Positions 26,205 through 64,000 of a stretch of DNA of 64,000 nt are shown here, piece by piece; within the stretch, counting starts at the first letter, position 1, and every line of letters starts with the position of its first letter. Location: positions 882,001 to 946,000 of the forward strand of contig CM029123.1 in assembly GCA_016859345.1 (NCBI GenBank), in the 5' to 3' direction. The DNA comes from Istiophorus platypterus (taxonomy: Eukaryota > Chordata > Actinopteri > Istiophoriformes > Istiophoridae). The position numbers and the translations under genes were made by a program. The notes below the pieces were generated by a model. The model was given only the letters and a program-made list of their open reading frames with translations, was not told where the DNA came from and did not search any database.

Positions 26205-26560
26205 GAAAATTCAACAGCCATGCTAGCAGCTTTTTGAAGCTGCACCTAAGACATAACAATGCTTTAAGCTAAATGCTAATTTCAGCATGCTCTCAGTGAA
26301 TTGCTGACATTTAGCATTTTCTAATTAGCCCTTTACACAAGTCCACCTGAGGATGATGGTAATGTCATTAGTTTTGCCGGTATTTGGTCATAAACCAAGG
26401 TGCTGGATGAACTGATATTTTGACCTGGTGATGACACTAGATTAAAAGTGACGGAGTCACCAAGATGATGAGAATTTTCATAGAGGAGAATATAGTTTTT
26501 GAGACATCTGAGGGTTAACCTGATGTTGGCACTGGATGAATCCTTCAATCTGTGTTACTG
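26205..26560 (+). repeat. teleost interspersed repeat family X, copy 1
   Basis: The text follows a repeat I know from many fish genomes: a head with TTTAGC-type words, then gatgatggtaatgtcattag, ttttgccggtatttggtcat, and gagtcaccaagatgatgaga. I cannot name its class. Related copies lie at 34595-34690 (minus), 45490-45620 and 58325-58490. Confidence 0.6.
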
Positions 26561-27472
26561 TAAATTTTTTTCAGACACACACAAAGAGACAGAGAGACTA
26601 TAGCAAGGTCAAAAGTGAGACACAGAGAGGGTTCTTTTTAAGTTATATTACTGTATGCAATTAGTTTACAGCAATAACCAAAGAAGTTTAAAGATTTTAC
26701 CATAAAATTTCTCAATCACTTTTCATCATATCTTTAGTCACTGATTTTCGGGTTGACGTCAAGCTATTCAACCAATATTTCCAAATATATAGCTCATTTA
26801 CATCCTGGTAATTACCATTCTAGACTGAAAAAATGCTGTGAAGCTGAATTTAGTACCGGGATAGGCTTGGTAAATAACCTCCATTGTGTTTTTTCCAATA
26901 AATAGTTCACACACAGCTCAGGCAGAGAGACTATTATTGAGGCATCTGTATTTCACTTTAGTATCTAAAATTTAAGACAGATGTATAAAAAGAGTTGCCC
27001 TACAAAGATTCAAAGAAAACTTTGACCCAGTATTATTCATCTTAGCAGTATCTCCTTTAACCTTTAACTGTCACATTTTTATCCTCAGTGAAATGAAACT
27101 GGTAAGTTTTTTTGTTTTGTTTTTTTCTACCAGTCTAGAATTCAGTTTATCTTTCATTTTGCGTTGTCCTCTTCTGTGAGAGTTTTTATATACTATATAG
27201 ACGACTCAAAAGAAGTAGTGAACAAGCACTATCTGGCATCGTGTACAGTACATGACTGGAATCATGACTCATGTTTTTTGTTTTTGCTTCTACATGCACT
27301 TACACACTTATACTAATGCTGAGCATTTGTAATAACAAGACATCAAAGGATGGCACAGTGGTTCAGTTATTACTGCATACATTCTTATTAATGCTGAGCC
27401 CCGTATCATTGTTAAATCATACTATATATATTATACAGAATATACCTCAATAAATACACACACACACACACG
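26561..27472. other. no gene recognised; (CA)n at 27457-27472
   Basis: AT-rich. The small CA microsatellite directly borders the Tc1-type element that follows. Confidence 0.45.
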
Positions 27473-28330
27473 GATTACAAATGAAGTCATGATGTGATTA
27501 AAGTGTAGACTTATAGCTTTGATACAAGGGGTTTCAAAATAGTTTTCAATTAGCTGTTTAGGAATTACAGCCATTTTTATACAAAGTCCCTCAATTTCAG
27601 GGGCTCTGAGGTAATTGGACAAACCAACATTATTATAATTCTAAGGATTATATTAAATACTTGGATAAAAAAATCCTTTGCAGTCAATGGACATTACCAA
27701 ATGCTTCACTTCATTTTAAAAATTTTTTCTGCCAAAGTCTAATCTGGCCTTTCTATTCATGAGTTTTACCAATAGTTTGTATTCTGTGGTAAACGCTCTG
27801 TATTTACCTTCATAAAAGGTGTCTCTTGTGTGTGTACTTTTAAAATGATACACCCAACTCCTGTAGAGTATTCTTGCCCTAGCTGGATGGATTTTTGTTA
27901 TATATACAGTATGCAAGGAAAGAATTCTGTGATCATTCAATTCAGTAATCTTCCAGGGTCTTCCAGGTCTTTCGGTTATGCTGAGCTCACCAGTGCCTTC
28001 CTTCTTCTTAAGAATGTACCAGATTGTTGATTTGGCTGCTTCCACAGTTTCTTCCATCTGTCTGATAGGTTAATTTTGTTTTTACAGGCTAATGACTGCT
28101 TTCTTCCTCATTTGCATTGATACCTCTTTGGAAAGCATATTCAGAGTTCTCATGAATGGCTACCAAATGAAAAGGTGTTGCTCAAAATACAACCCAGCCC
28201 TTTTATCTGCCTAATTTCTAATGAAATAATGAGGGAACAGGCTAAACCTGGCCATGAAACTGATCAATGGTAAATTTTCCAATTAGTTTTTAGCCCCTGG
28301 AATGAGGGACTATTTATAAAAATGACTGAA
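27473..28330 (-). mobile_element. Tc1-type DNA transposon, family A, internally reduced
   Basis: The minus-strand reading at 27716-28057 gives STIWYILKKKEGTGELSITE, RPGRPWKI, KYRAFTTEYK and NRKARLDFGRKNF, the DNA-binding half of a Tc1 transposase. Upstream, near 28.13 kb, are LSKEVS and a stop-broken helix-turn-helix. Imperfect inverted repeats flank it: 27568-27619 against 28278-28328, sharing GCCATTTTTATAC/A-type text and CAGGGGCT. The catalytic DDE half is missing, so it is non-autonomous and decayed. A solo end of the same family lies at 58150-58310. Confidence 0.82.
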
Positions 28331-28335
28331 AAAGG

Positions 28336-30440
28336 GTGACCAACTACCTCCTTGAGAAAAATAATATTTTATCCCAGCTGCCAGAAGGCAGGAAGCCCAG
28401 GGTTCCTCGGCAGGATGGAACACTAAACCATGATCTTGGAGCTGATTTAGACTGCCTAGAGTGGGAAGTCAGATCTCCACGTAGTCTGGCTGACTCTAGA
28501 AAATGCGTATGGCTCCATCCCCCAGCAAATCATTGCCTTTGCCCATGAGTTTTTCCACATCCCAACCTGTATCTGAACCTTGTAACCAACTACTTTGGCA
28601 GTTTCCTAGTCTGCTATACAACACAGGAGGTTACAACTGATTGGCATCATTGAGAAAGGCTTAGCGATGGGTTGCTCAATCTCTCCCATCCTTTTTACAG
28701 CAGTATTTAATAATCCTGATAATCAGGGGACAAATGGTTCAAGGATTTATATAGATGGCATTACAAGCTGTCTTCAAACAGCAGCCTGTACTGTATCTCC
28801 TTGTATGGGCAAGGATTAGATTCAAACCATCCAAATCTCGCAATCTCTCAATCCAGAAAGGAGCCAGGAACAACCTTATCTCTTTCACATTAGATGGAGA
28901 AAAGATTCCATTGCTGGTGGAGCAACTTGTCCGGAGCCTAGGGAGACTGTATACAGTCGATCTGTTTGACAAACACATGACCGTCACCATCATGAAACAG
29001 TTCTCTCAAGGGCCGGGAAGGATCAACAGAAGCCATCTCCCATGGAATTTCAAGGTCTGGTGCCATTAGTTCACCCTATACATGTGTCTGATGTGGGGCC
29101 TGAAAATGTGGGAGATCCCCAAAAACACATTACTGGGAATGGACTCCAAAGTCAACAATTATCATAATAATTATCATTATATATGTAAATGGCTGGGCCT
29201 ACCTCTGAGCCTCTCCAGCATGGGCCTGTTTGGAAGGAACATGATCTTGGAGCCTGGGCTACAGACAGGAGAAGGTAAAGCTTTTGTTAGAGCTGAGGGA
29301 TGCAGTCTAAATTGACGCAATTGGGCCGAGCCAGCAGTTGACCAAGCCATACGCAGACTGAAGCACCACGAGATTGGGGCTGGCCTGGGGTGGGGAACAG
29401 CTCCCAAGATGTAGTACAAAGGCAAAAGGAAGGAGAGGGAGGAACTTGTGATCTCAGAGGTGGTGGGGACAGAGGAGGAGCAATATAAGATCAGAGCACT
29501 CATTCAGCAACAGGAAGAAAGCTGGGAGGGACAACTTGGAGGGAGTGGTCAACAGAACCATAAGTTGGAATGACATGTAGAGGATACCCCAAGCCAGGCT
29601 GAGTTTCCTCATTAGGTCCACTTATGACACTCTTTCAAGCCCCAGCAACCTATGTCTGTGGCTCAAATGTAAACTGCCAACTGTGTGATGCACTGAACCC
29701 AAGCCTGCAGCATGTTCTGTCAAGTTGTAAAGAAGCACTGGCTCAGGGTCAGTGCTAGTGGTGCCATAAACAAGACCTGCGAAAGATGGCTGAAGGTCTG
29801 GAGATACAGAGGTGGGGAACAACCAGTAAGCACCCATTTGCATCACAGTGGATGATCCATTTCGTTGGACAAGGAGGTGGGGCATGGAACATCTCCCGGA
29901 GGAAGAGATCAGTTCTACACCCTGGTGTGAATGGAGCTTAGGAGTGAACCTCAACTGGCAGCTTAAATTCGCAACCTCTGCGACCAGATATCATCTTATG
30001 GTCCACCTCAGGGAGGGACCATAGGATGGTAAGCACAGATGGAGCCCACCTTCAAGAGGAAAAGGAAAAATACACAGAGCTGACAGATGAATGCAGGGAA
30101 GCACGTTGGACAGCTGTCACCTACCCTGTGAAAGTCAGCTGCAGAGGGTTTGTTGAGACATCCACCAGCCACTTCTTGAGAAGTGTGGGAATGACTGGTC
30201 TCTGAGAAAGGAATTTGGGAACGTGGATGAGGAGGCACAACAGAGGTGTTTCTGGCTTTGGCTAAGAAGGAAGAACAAGCTGTGGGGAAGGCAAGGGTCC
30301 TAGGGTCAGCTGCAGGGGTCTGTGAAGGAGAGTCCCTGCCATTGCTCCACCACATTGAGATGTTCTGGGATTCATGGAGCGAAACATCAATAATTGTTGG
30401 CTCCCAGCTGATGACCTTGCAAATGCCCTGATGGCACCAT
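28336..30440 (+). mobile_element. degenerate LINE with restriction-like endonuclease (R2/NeSL-like)
   Basis: Blocks in order on the plus strand, in several frames: TTDWHH-EKGLAMGCSISPILF near 28.63-28.70 kb (reverse transcriptase), RIYIDGIT at 28.745 kb where a DD catalytic pair is expected (now DG), WARIRFKPSKSRNLSIQKG and EQLVRSLGRLY at 28.81-28.96 kb (thumb), a zinc knuckle CQLC-x9-H-x4-C at 29675-29727, LRPDIIL at 29.98 kb, and KYTELTDECREARW with VKVSCRGFVETS at 30.06-30.16 kb (restriction-like endonuclease C-terminus). This order is that of early-branching LINEs whose endonuclease follows the reverse transcriptase. Stops and frameshifts are frequent, so it is dead. The exact clade is not determined. 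Confidence 0.75.
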
Positions 30441-30544
30441 TAGAGGTGCAACAGGCAGCAACGTTCAGTATATAGCCCCTTACCTGTGTTTCTATCTGAG
30501 TGGAGCACAGTGTTGAAAGAACTATTTGGATCCTTTCCTAAGGT

Positions 30545-30700
30545 ACAAATATGAATACAGCAATATAAAACTACACAATTACAAGTTAAAGTTCTGCATG
30601 AAAACTCCTACTAATGTAAAGTAAATAAATATCATCAGTAAAAACGTAGTTAAAGTATTAAAGTAAAAGTACTGGTTTGGTCACTCTGGTCCCTTCCCCG
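30545..30700 (+). repeat. short interspersed repeat common in fish
   Basis: Text such as caagttaaagttctgcatga and attaaagtaaaagtactggt matches a short repeat I know from teleost non-coding DNA. The class is unknown and the boundaries are approximate. Confidence 0.4.
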
Positions 30701-33700
30701 TGGTGCTGTTAAATTCAGCACAAATTTCTATTTGGCTTTTCATTAACAAAGTAAATTTACCATGATTTTTAAATTCCCCTCTGTCTTCTTTATGAGAAAC
30801 ACTTCAGCATGTGAGATGGGTGGTTTTCAGTACACTTTTTTTCAGTGTAACTTTCTGAAAAAAAAAAAAAAACAAAAAACCTGACATGTTAAAAATACAG
30901 CTTCCTTATATCTTTATTTTTAATGTGTACTTGTGCACAGCCTGCTATAAATATATTAATACTTTGGCATGAGCATCTGACTAGCATCCAGCCCATACAC
31001 ACCAACAGGGAGGTGAGCACAAAATACACAGGCGAGAGTGTGTTAAGCAAAACAAACACACACATACAGACGTTACAAGACAGTTGATCTTGGTAAATAA
31101 AGTGAGCTAGATTTCTAAAGCTTGTTTAATATGTCTGATAGTAACACTGATCATGACTGATAACTAATGTCTGGGGGCCTTAGATAGCTGCCTTTAGCGG
31201 GCCCAAGTGATTGAGGGGAATGTTTTTGTGTTTGACTGAGACACAAATAATCATTCAACAGTGTGCTGTTGTTACTCTGGGCAATAAACAGAAAAGAGGA
31301 AGGCCGGATTTGGTTTTTAGAGAATGTTAGGATAAGCGAAGGGGGCTTTTAGGGCCAGCTTCAGCACAATCCTGCTTGAAACTTTCCATTCACATGAACA
31401 CGAAAACAGTCATTCAATTCACCTAAGATACATTTTTAGAAGCACACGATTCAATATAATTCAACTCAGACCTGGACTCTGTTCTTCAAATGTGGCCTAA
31501 CTAATCCAGGCTAACATACTGTTAGCTATCTTATAGATGGTCAACAAACACAAGGTCTATTGTGTAGAACAAACTGATTTCCTTATAAATCATTTGTGAA
31601 GCTGACCCTGAAAGTATTTTTGCATTGTTTAAATCTGTATTTCCTAATTAAACTTTTTCTTCCCTCAGTTTGTTGATGCATTTCCACAACATGTAGATCA
31701 GTAGAAAAGTGTGAAACCACTGGCAGGAACATATTAAACATCAAATAATCATGTTAAATCTAATTTAGTTATCCTAGTTCTTTGAACAAAGTAGTGCCAG
31801 AATCAAATTATTCAACATATCTCTCCTTTATCATCTCCATGTTTACAGTTGTGTGTGAAACAGCCCTGTCTGGAACAGGTGTGTTTACAGGCAGTGTTGC
31901 CAAAAGCACCTAGCAAAAATATATAGCAATTTTGCACATACCTTAGCCATTTTTTTTATAATTGTCAAGCAAGCACAAGGTCAGGTTTTCCCTCCACAGG
32001 CACACCTCTCTACGAATCTCATTTAACTGACCACAAAGTAGGTGATACAGATGTGAATAAGCTTCTAAACATTCTCTCACAGATCATTTTACAATAAAGC
32101 TGAAATCACAGCACAGCTGTTGTCTTTGATTTATGTATCTGGTGATTTTGTCATAAATGATTTTAGAAGCAGACGAGCAAATTGGAAATGCCTCTGAAGT
32201 GACTAAGTTAATATGGTGTCTTAATGGGCCATGTTTTACTCACTGTTTCATACTTTTTTCCATTGTTTGACAACAGAAACTGAAAAAAAAACATGAAAAT
32301 GATAGCTTTATTTGGAATTCAGCATTATTAAATTACTGTATTTGTGAGAAAAGACATAGGGAGAGAAGCAAATAGATCTAGAATAGTCCAGCCAGATAGT
32401 GGGTTTTGACCTCGTCTCGCTTTGAAAATAAAAACGACTTAAGCAAAGTCTTGACAGCATGATCAACTCTTGTATGACTGCACTGAGTGTGGATCATATA
32501 TTGTACTTGAGGTTGGCTGACATGGCACAGAAGCTGCAGACAGGACAGGAGCTGTAAAGTTAATTTCAAGCTCAGAAACCACCTGAAACATAGCATATGC
32601 AATGAAACCTGATAAAATCTTCCATAAGGCAGATTTAACTAAATTTTCTGTAGTTATTTACTCACACCTACAATACAATATATCCCTATGATAGCCTGCA
32701 TGCTCTCATCTTAAACCATAATTATAGCTGTATTTTCATAGTGAGGACGATAATGAAAACATTTTTTGTACCTGAATATGATGTTATGTTTGGGGTTCAC
32801 CGTGAAAAGTCTTGGTCATGATGCAGCTACCTGTGAACAAACTACACTTCTGCAGGTTTGAGTTGCAGGGATTGCAGCTATGACTAACCGCTGCAGAAGA
32901 GCTCTAAGCCAGTTTTGAAGAACTGAAAAATCAAATCATCAACAATTAAAATAAGTATGTATGCTCATCTACAGTATGTATGAAGAACAGGGTCCAGGTG
33001 TGATTTAACACACTGCAGTTTGATAGAATTCAAATTAGTCATGCAAACAACTTATTTCAAATGTCTGAATGGAAGATGTTGAAGATGAAGAAAGAGTTGT
33101 TGAATCCAGGTATTTGGAGTGTTGTAACTCTCAAGCAATGAGATGCTTTGACTGTGATGGGCATTGTTCAATGAACTGACAACAATGGCTGATGGGACAG
33201 TAAGAAAAACTGATTATGTAATCACATAGGGAAATCAAAGAAATGCCTATCAAATTGGACTAATACAGTTATATTTTCCAGTACACAGCACACTACTTTG
33301 GAAAAGCCCAGAGCCTGTACTACTTAATTTAAATATGTTTGTCTGCTTTACTAACTTGACTGGGGAACAAAAGAGATACAATTAACATTCAGACCCAAGA
33401 TGCAGGTCATGCATGAAAAACAAGGACGTTTAAGACTCTGTGAGGTAACCCCTGATGACCACTAGATGTAGTCCCATCTTGTTCTGAGTGCACCACAGTT
33501 TTGTTGCGTTTCAGTTGTAGTTCAGATGTTATTCTGCTTCCTCACAAGAAAAAACATCACTTAACTCTTCTGCATCTGTGTGATAAACTACACAGCGTAT
33601 TTGAGTGTGATATCCATGCTGCTGCTCAGGAAGCTCGTATTAGCTTGTGTTCCCCAGCTGTCTGGTTTCATACTGACTCTGACCCACTCAACAAAACATA

Positions 33701-33734
33701 CATTGATCAATTCTATGTTGTTCTGATAAGGGGG
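30701..33734. other. no gene recognised
   Basis: AT-rich intergenic sequence. The plus-strand frame at 33501-33794 lies opposite the putative 3' UTR end and has no family resemblance. Confidence 0.45.
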
Positions 33735-33740
33735 TTTATT
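33735..33740 (-). other. candidate polyadenylation signal AATAAA
   Basis: The plus strand reads tttatt, so the minus strand has AATAAA 562 bases below the sialyltransferase stop codon. It is the first canonical hexamer I noticed downstream. In AT-rich DNA such hexamers are common, so this is only a candidate end of the 3' UTR (about 33.7-34.3 kb). Confidence 0.25.
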
Positions 33741-34301
33741 CAGAGATCGATCCAGGACGGCTTACTCATGTCATGTAGTTTGCACTCTGTTTAACACAGA
33801 AACTGGAAAATATAAATCAGTGAAAATAAGTGAAAATAGATGCAGATTACATTCAGATGTGTGAGCAGAAGGACACTTGTAGAGGTGTTTTTGACAAAGG
33901 ATCAATGTTTAAACCCAACATCTCCAATCTGTCCTCCTCTCTCAAGCCTGCAACAGTTATGGTATGAGGGAAGCAGGGTCCAGGTGCTGGTTTGATATCC
34001 AACACTAATGACATACCCCTGAACTAGGGCACCAAATCAATGTTTATAGCTGGACAAGCTAAATACTGTGATACAATGCGGAGGCCAATTGCAATATGTC
34101 AAAGTGCAACACTGGGGGAGTGTGGCATAGTCAATAAGCCTCACACACACACAGGCTCTCTGCAGTGACCATGGGGTGTGACAGCTGTTGCTCTGCTGGG
34201 AAAGTGGCCTACAGAGCCGTGCGTTTTCCTCTTCAGGTGCTGGAGGAGGTTGGGTGAACACAGTGCTGCAGGCCACGAGCCATGAAGTGGAGTACAGACC
34301 C

Positions 34302-60785
<26,484 letters not shown>

Positions 60786-63600
60786 CTAGAAAAATAAAAG
60801 GTAAATATGTAGACAATATGTGCTTAAACACTTAAAATTTTAATAGGCGATGTTTATGACACTTAAGTAATTTAATTAAAAAGAGGGTAGGATGTTTCTG
60901 TGATGGCATATCTGTTAACTCAGTCCAGTCTCCAAAAGTCATTCTGTTCATACCTAAAGTTCCTACTTGTCTATGTCCCTGCCAGTGCAGGAAGGTAGTT
61001 TGACATTTATGTAATGTGGTGGAATGTAAGGGTGTAAAATATAATAGTAATAATTAATTTAAAAACTTTGGCATCAAATATTCAAGAACACTGCCGGGAA
61101 GAAAACCCAAGGTTTCGCAAAATTGTCCAATATCACTCTTTGACAAGTAGGTTGAATCTGAAAGCCTGATAACACAGTTATTTAACATATTAGGGTAATA
61201 GGAAAGACACATTTTGTCATAGATGTCATTTACCATGTTTTCATTAGTTGCCAGTCTCAAGAGGGTGGGTCTTACGTAGTATGAGCTGGCCTGAGGACGC
61301 CTGAGGACGCCCGAGTGTGGTATGCTTGCGGATGAATTTACAGTGCAACATTTTTTTGAGACTATGACAAAAAAATTTATCCCTGAGATATTTTATTCTA
61401 GTTTTTGCTTCTATGCATTAACCTGAAAACCTGAGACCAAGTTGAGTAATGAGTAATGAATGTTAGTCAAAATCACAGCGGTAAGGCCTTCATCCTTTCT
61501 CAGCTAATGCTGGGTGAGGTGTTTTAGAAGCTGGTAGATTTGTAAGGCTTAAAAGTAAGTCCCCTAGACCTAACAAACAATTTTTACCATTGCATCTTAA
61601 AATTCACTGCCAGCTTGACGTATTGCTGCCCTGTTGCCCTATCAATAAACTAAGCAAACAAACAAAAATGGGAGGAGGACACTAGTGAGCAAGGCCAAGC
61701 TAATCGGATAATCATGACTCCACGAATCTCAGAAGCAGTGTAGAAGTATTTTGAATTCTTCGCCATAGCTGGCAAAAATACCAAAAAGATAAGGCTATTT
61801 GCTGATGTAGTATACAAAACCTTACTTTACAACAACAAATCTTAGGACTCTCCTCTTATCTTAAGGTAGAGGAAGCATTAGAAACAAGTGGAGCAATGTG
61901 AACTGCACAACTTGGACAGACCGCTTACTTTTTGCCACACTCATCTTCAGGATTCTTCACAGTCATTAAGAGGCCATGACCAGTAGGACAGCAAGTGCTG
62001 ATAAGATAGGGTAGTTAAGAACTAGATATACTCTGTATTGATCTGAGTCAAATTAGTCAAACAAAAATTAAATGCAAGTTCAATTTTGTTTAAATTTGAC
62101 TTTAGAAGGTATCCTGTAACAGATCATTGTATCTTGGAATAGAATAAACCAGTATCATCTGAGGGGAGCATGCTCATCTTTCCATGATATTTGCTGACAA
62201 CCAATGACTCATTCATTGTTGAGAAATAGATCATGCATATTGTGCAAAAAAGATGTTACTGTAGTTCATTAGTTAATTGGAGCTAAAAGTAATGGTTCAA
62301 TACCTTGATTTGAAGAATCTTCCAGAGGGAGGTAATGTTTAACACCAGTGTGAGTTATTTATATGTTTGAACATGGATACTAGATTTTCTCCCACAATGT
62401 GTAATCTGCATCCTCAACAGATTTTACAGTGTATGTCCTGAAAGTTGTTAATTGCTAATTCCCCTCTGAACTTTCCTAGAAGATCTTTTTACATTAAGTG
62501 GATAAGGCTAGCCAAAGATAGTGATATTTTACCATCTGGTCTTAGATTTAAAAAGCCTCTGGTCAGGTTCCTTGTCTCTGAACAAAGGCACTATACGGCA
62601 GATATATTTAGTAACATGGTATTGGTCAGGTACCAACCCTGTCCACTGCAACACCATTCAGGAACTGCAAAACAGGTGACTATTAGTCATATAGGTGACT
62701 ATTCTAAGCATCATGACATTGCCTTTGTCCCAATTCCCCATTTAACCTTTCCCCTTATTTCCCTTTCACCTAATTTGGAAAAAAGGAAGCTAAGATTAGT
62801 GCATTGTAATGGGTCTTATATTGTATATATCATTAGATACTGACAGCAAAAGAGAAACCACATGTAAAGAGCAGGGAGCTTTTTCCTTTGTTTAAAAGCA
62901 GAATCTATCAAGATGATGCATTATCGCCCTCTGCTGTTTTTTCTTTATCTTGAGAGAATTGCACCAAAGCTAAGTGCGGTGGCTGAGAATCTGTGCCTTT
63001 CCCAAACCAAATCCTGACCCACTAGTCACCATGGATACTTCTAGATGCCTTGTTCATTCAGTTGCTGACCTTCTGTATAGTTAGTGTACATCCATCCCCC
63101 TACAGACACCCTTATTTTCAAGGTTTCATTTGTATACTCTTCCATGGATTGTACCAGGATTATTTTTACAACATGGTGTTCTTCATGAAAATGATCAGAA
63201 TGACCAAAATGATTAGCCCATTCTATATCAATTGATACATGTGTAACTTGTTCATAGTAATATACCATTCTGTAGTGCTAGAAGTCTAAGTTCTATATAT
63301 TGCTAATGTAATACTAAGAATATTGGCATGTATTGCTGAGTGTGTGTCTGCTGATGTTGTCAGAATCCAATTTGGGTTATATCCAACCCTGTAAAATGTG
63401 CACAGGCACATACTTTAAGCCAAGCTGACACTATCTCAAGAGGACGGTGTATGATGTTGGGTAAGAAGCTGAAGCCAGATTCTGGATTGCAGTGGAAAAG
63501 CCTAACTGAAAAGACAACATGGTTGGAAAGACAATATGAAGCACTAGTTGTTTTTGGACAGTGTGGAAGGATGTGTTGTGCAGTGCAGGAGTGAAATTTG
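60786..63600. other. probable sialyltransferase intron, no exon found
   Basis: The missing N-terminal exons should lie upstream on the minus strand, but I found none here. A perfect 11-bp tandem repeat (cctgaggacg type) lies at about 61291-61312. The frame at 62445-62843 (132 codons, plus) and that at 61054-61260 (minus) resemble nothing I know. Confidence 0.45.
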
Positions 63601-63609
63601 GTTATTGGC

Positions 63610-63646
63610 AATAATTAATAATTATCTTTGATAATTATTAATTATT
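63610..63646. repeat. perfect AT-rich inverted repeat, 17-bp arms
   Basis: Arms aataattaataattatc and gataattattaattatt with a 3-base loop (63627-63629). More AATTAAT-type words follow to about 63690, ending at ggggcaccacagggaaaacc. The surrounding 63.6-63.95 kb may be the end of an unidentified mobile element. Confidence 0.9.
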
Positions 63647-63947
63647 ATTAAAAATTAAATGAATCTTATTAATCGAAATTAATAATAATGGGGCACCACA
63701 GGGAAAACCCGGACCAATAACCAAATATTGGATGCAGTCTCAAAGGGGTGTATACTTAGGAAATATTGGTAATTCCAGAGTGAACAGAGAAGGAGGGGAG
63801 GTCGGCACTGACTCCTTCAACCAGCTTTGTATCACAGTATGCGAAGAGAAAAACAACAGGGCAACTTCTCTTTAAAAGATAACAGAATTTATTAACATCA
63901 GTAACATCAATTTCCAGTTAATATCACTGCTGTCTAACAGATGTTGG

Positions 63948-63954
<7 letters not shown>

Positions 63955-64000
<46 letters not shown>
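63955..64000. repeat. (GT)n microsatellite, runs off the window
   Basis: An uninterrupted GT run that reaches the last base. Confidence 0.98.

Noticed and set aside
28755..29069. 104-codon plus-strand frame considered as a gene
   Set aside because: It is the thumb part of the decayed restriction-like-endonuclease LINE, not an independent gene.
61240..61330. Possible upstream sialyltransferase exon ending at a gtaaga donor near 61275
   Set aside because: The upstream reading has no match to the stem or membrane anchor and the region contains an 11-bp tandem repeat; support is too weak.
62445..62843. 132-codon plus-strand frame
   Set aside because: No family resemblance, no promoter or splice context; chance frame length is possible in this composition.

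Overview
The window is vertebrate nuclear DNA, almost certainly from a bony (teleost) fish. It is AT-rich, low in coding content and full of microsatellites. It carries decayed L2-type LINEs, several Tc1-type transposons, SINE-like repeats and other short repeat families whose wording I recognise from teleost genomes. The only host gene I can assemble is on the minus strand: the 3' two thirds of a beta-galactoside alpha-2,3-sialyltransferase of the ST3GAL3 type. Nine coding exons run from 60785 down to 34302. All splice sites are GT-AG, all phases agree, and the product is 324 complete residues carrying sialylmotifs L, S, III and VS. The start codon, cytoplasmic tail, membrane anchor and stem are missing and should lie beyond 64000.

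Layout. From 1 to about 34 kb the sequence is intergenic, downstream of the sialyltransferase. It holds a small CpG-rich patch at about 4.5-4.86 kb that may be a promoter or first exon of an unknown gene. It also holds LINE reverse transcriptase fossils at 12.0-12.9 kb (+), 19.2-20.0 kb (-) and 23.5-24.4 kb (-), with a short DIRS-like fragment next to the last. A Tc1 element lies at 27.5-28.3 kb (-), abutting a 2.1 kb fossil of a LINE with a restriction-like endonuclease (28.3-30.4 kb, +).

From 34.3 to 60.8 kb the nine exons are separated by introns filled with repeats. These include a SINE-like copy at 36.6 kb, a second Tc1-type element with terminal inverted repeats at 36.9-38.06 kb, a fragment of a third Tc1 family at 41.4 kb, a LINE fossil at 50.3-51.1 kb (-), and a long L2-type LINE at 52.3-55.9 kb (+). 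That last element keeps an ORF1 esterase region, an endonuclease region, the end of the reverse transcriptase and the 3' tail, but an (AT)n tract stands where the first part of the reverse transcriptase should be. The last 3.2 kb is probably the next intron of the sialyltransferase and ends in a (GT)n tract.

I found no CRISPR array, operon, tRNA or rRNA gene, and no convincing new biological system. The observations most worth following are the assignment of the sialyltransferase to its subfamily, its five-residue C-terminal extension, the mosaic LINE fossils with broken catalytic motifs, the restriction-like-endonuclease LINE, a perfect 16-bp-arm hairpin at 44.07 kb, and a pair of 98%-identical inverted 84-bp segments.
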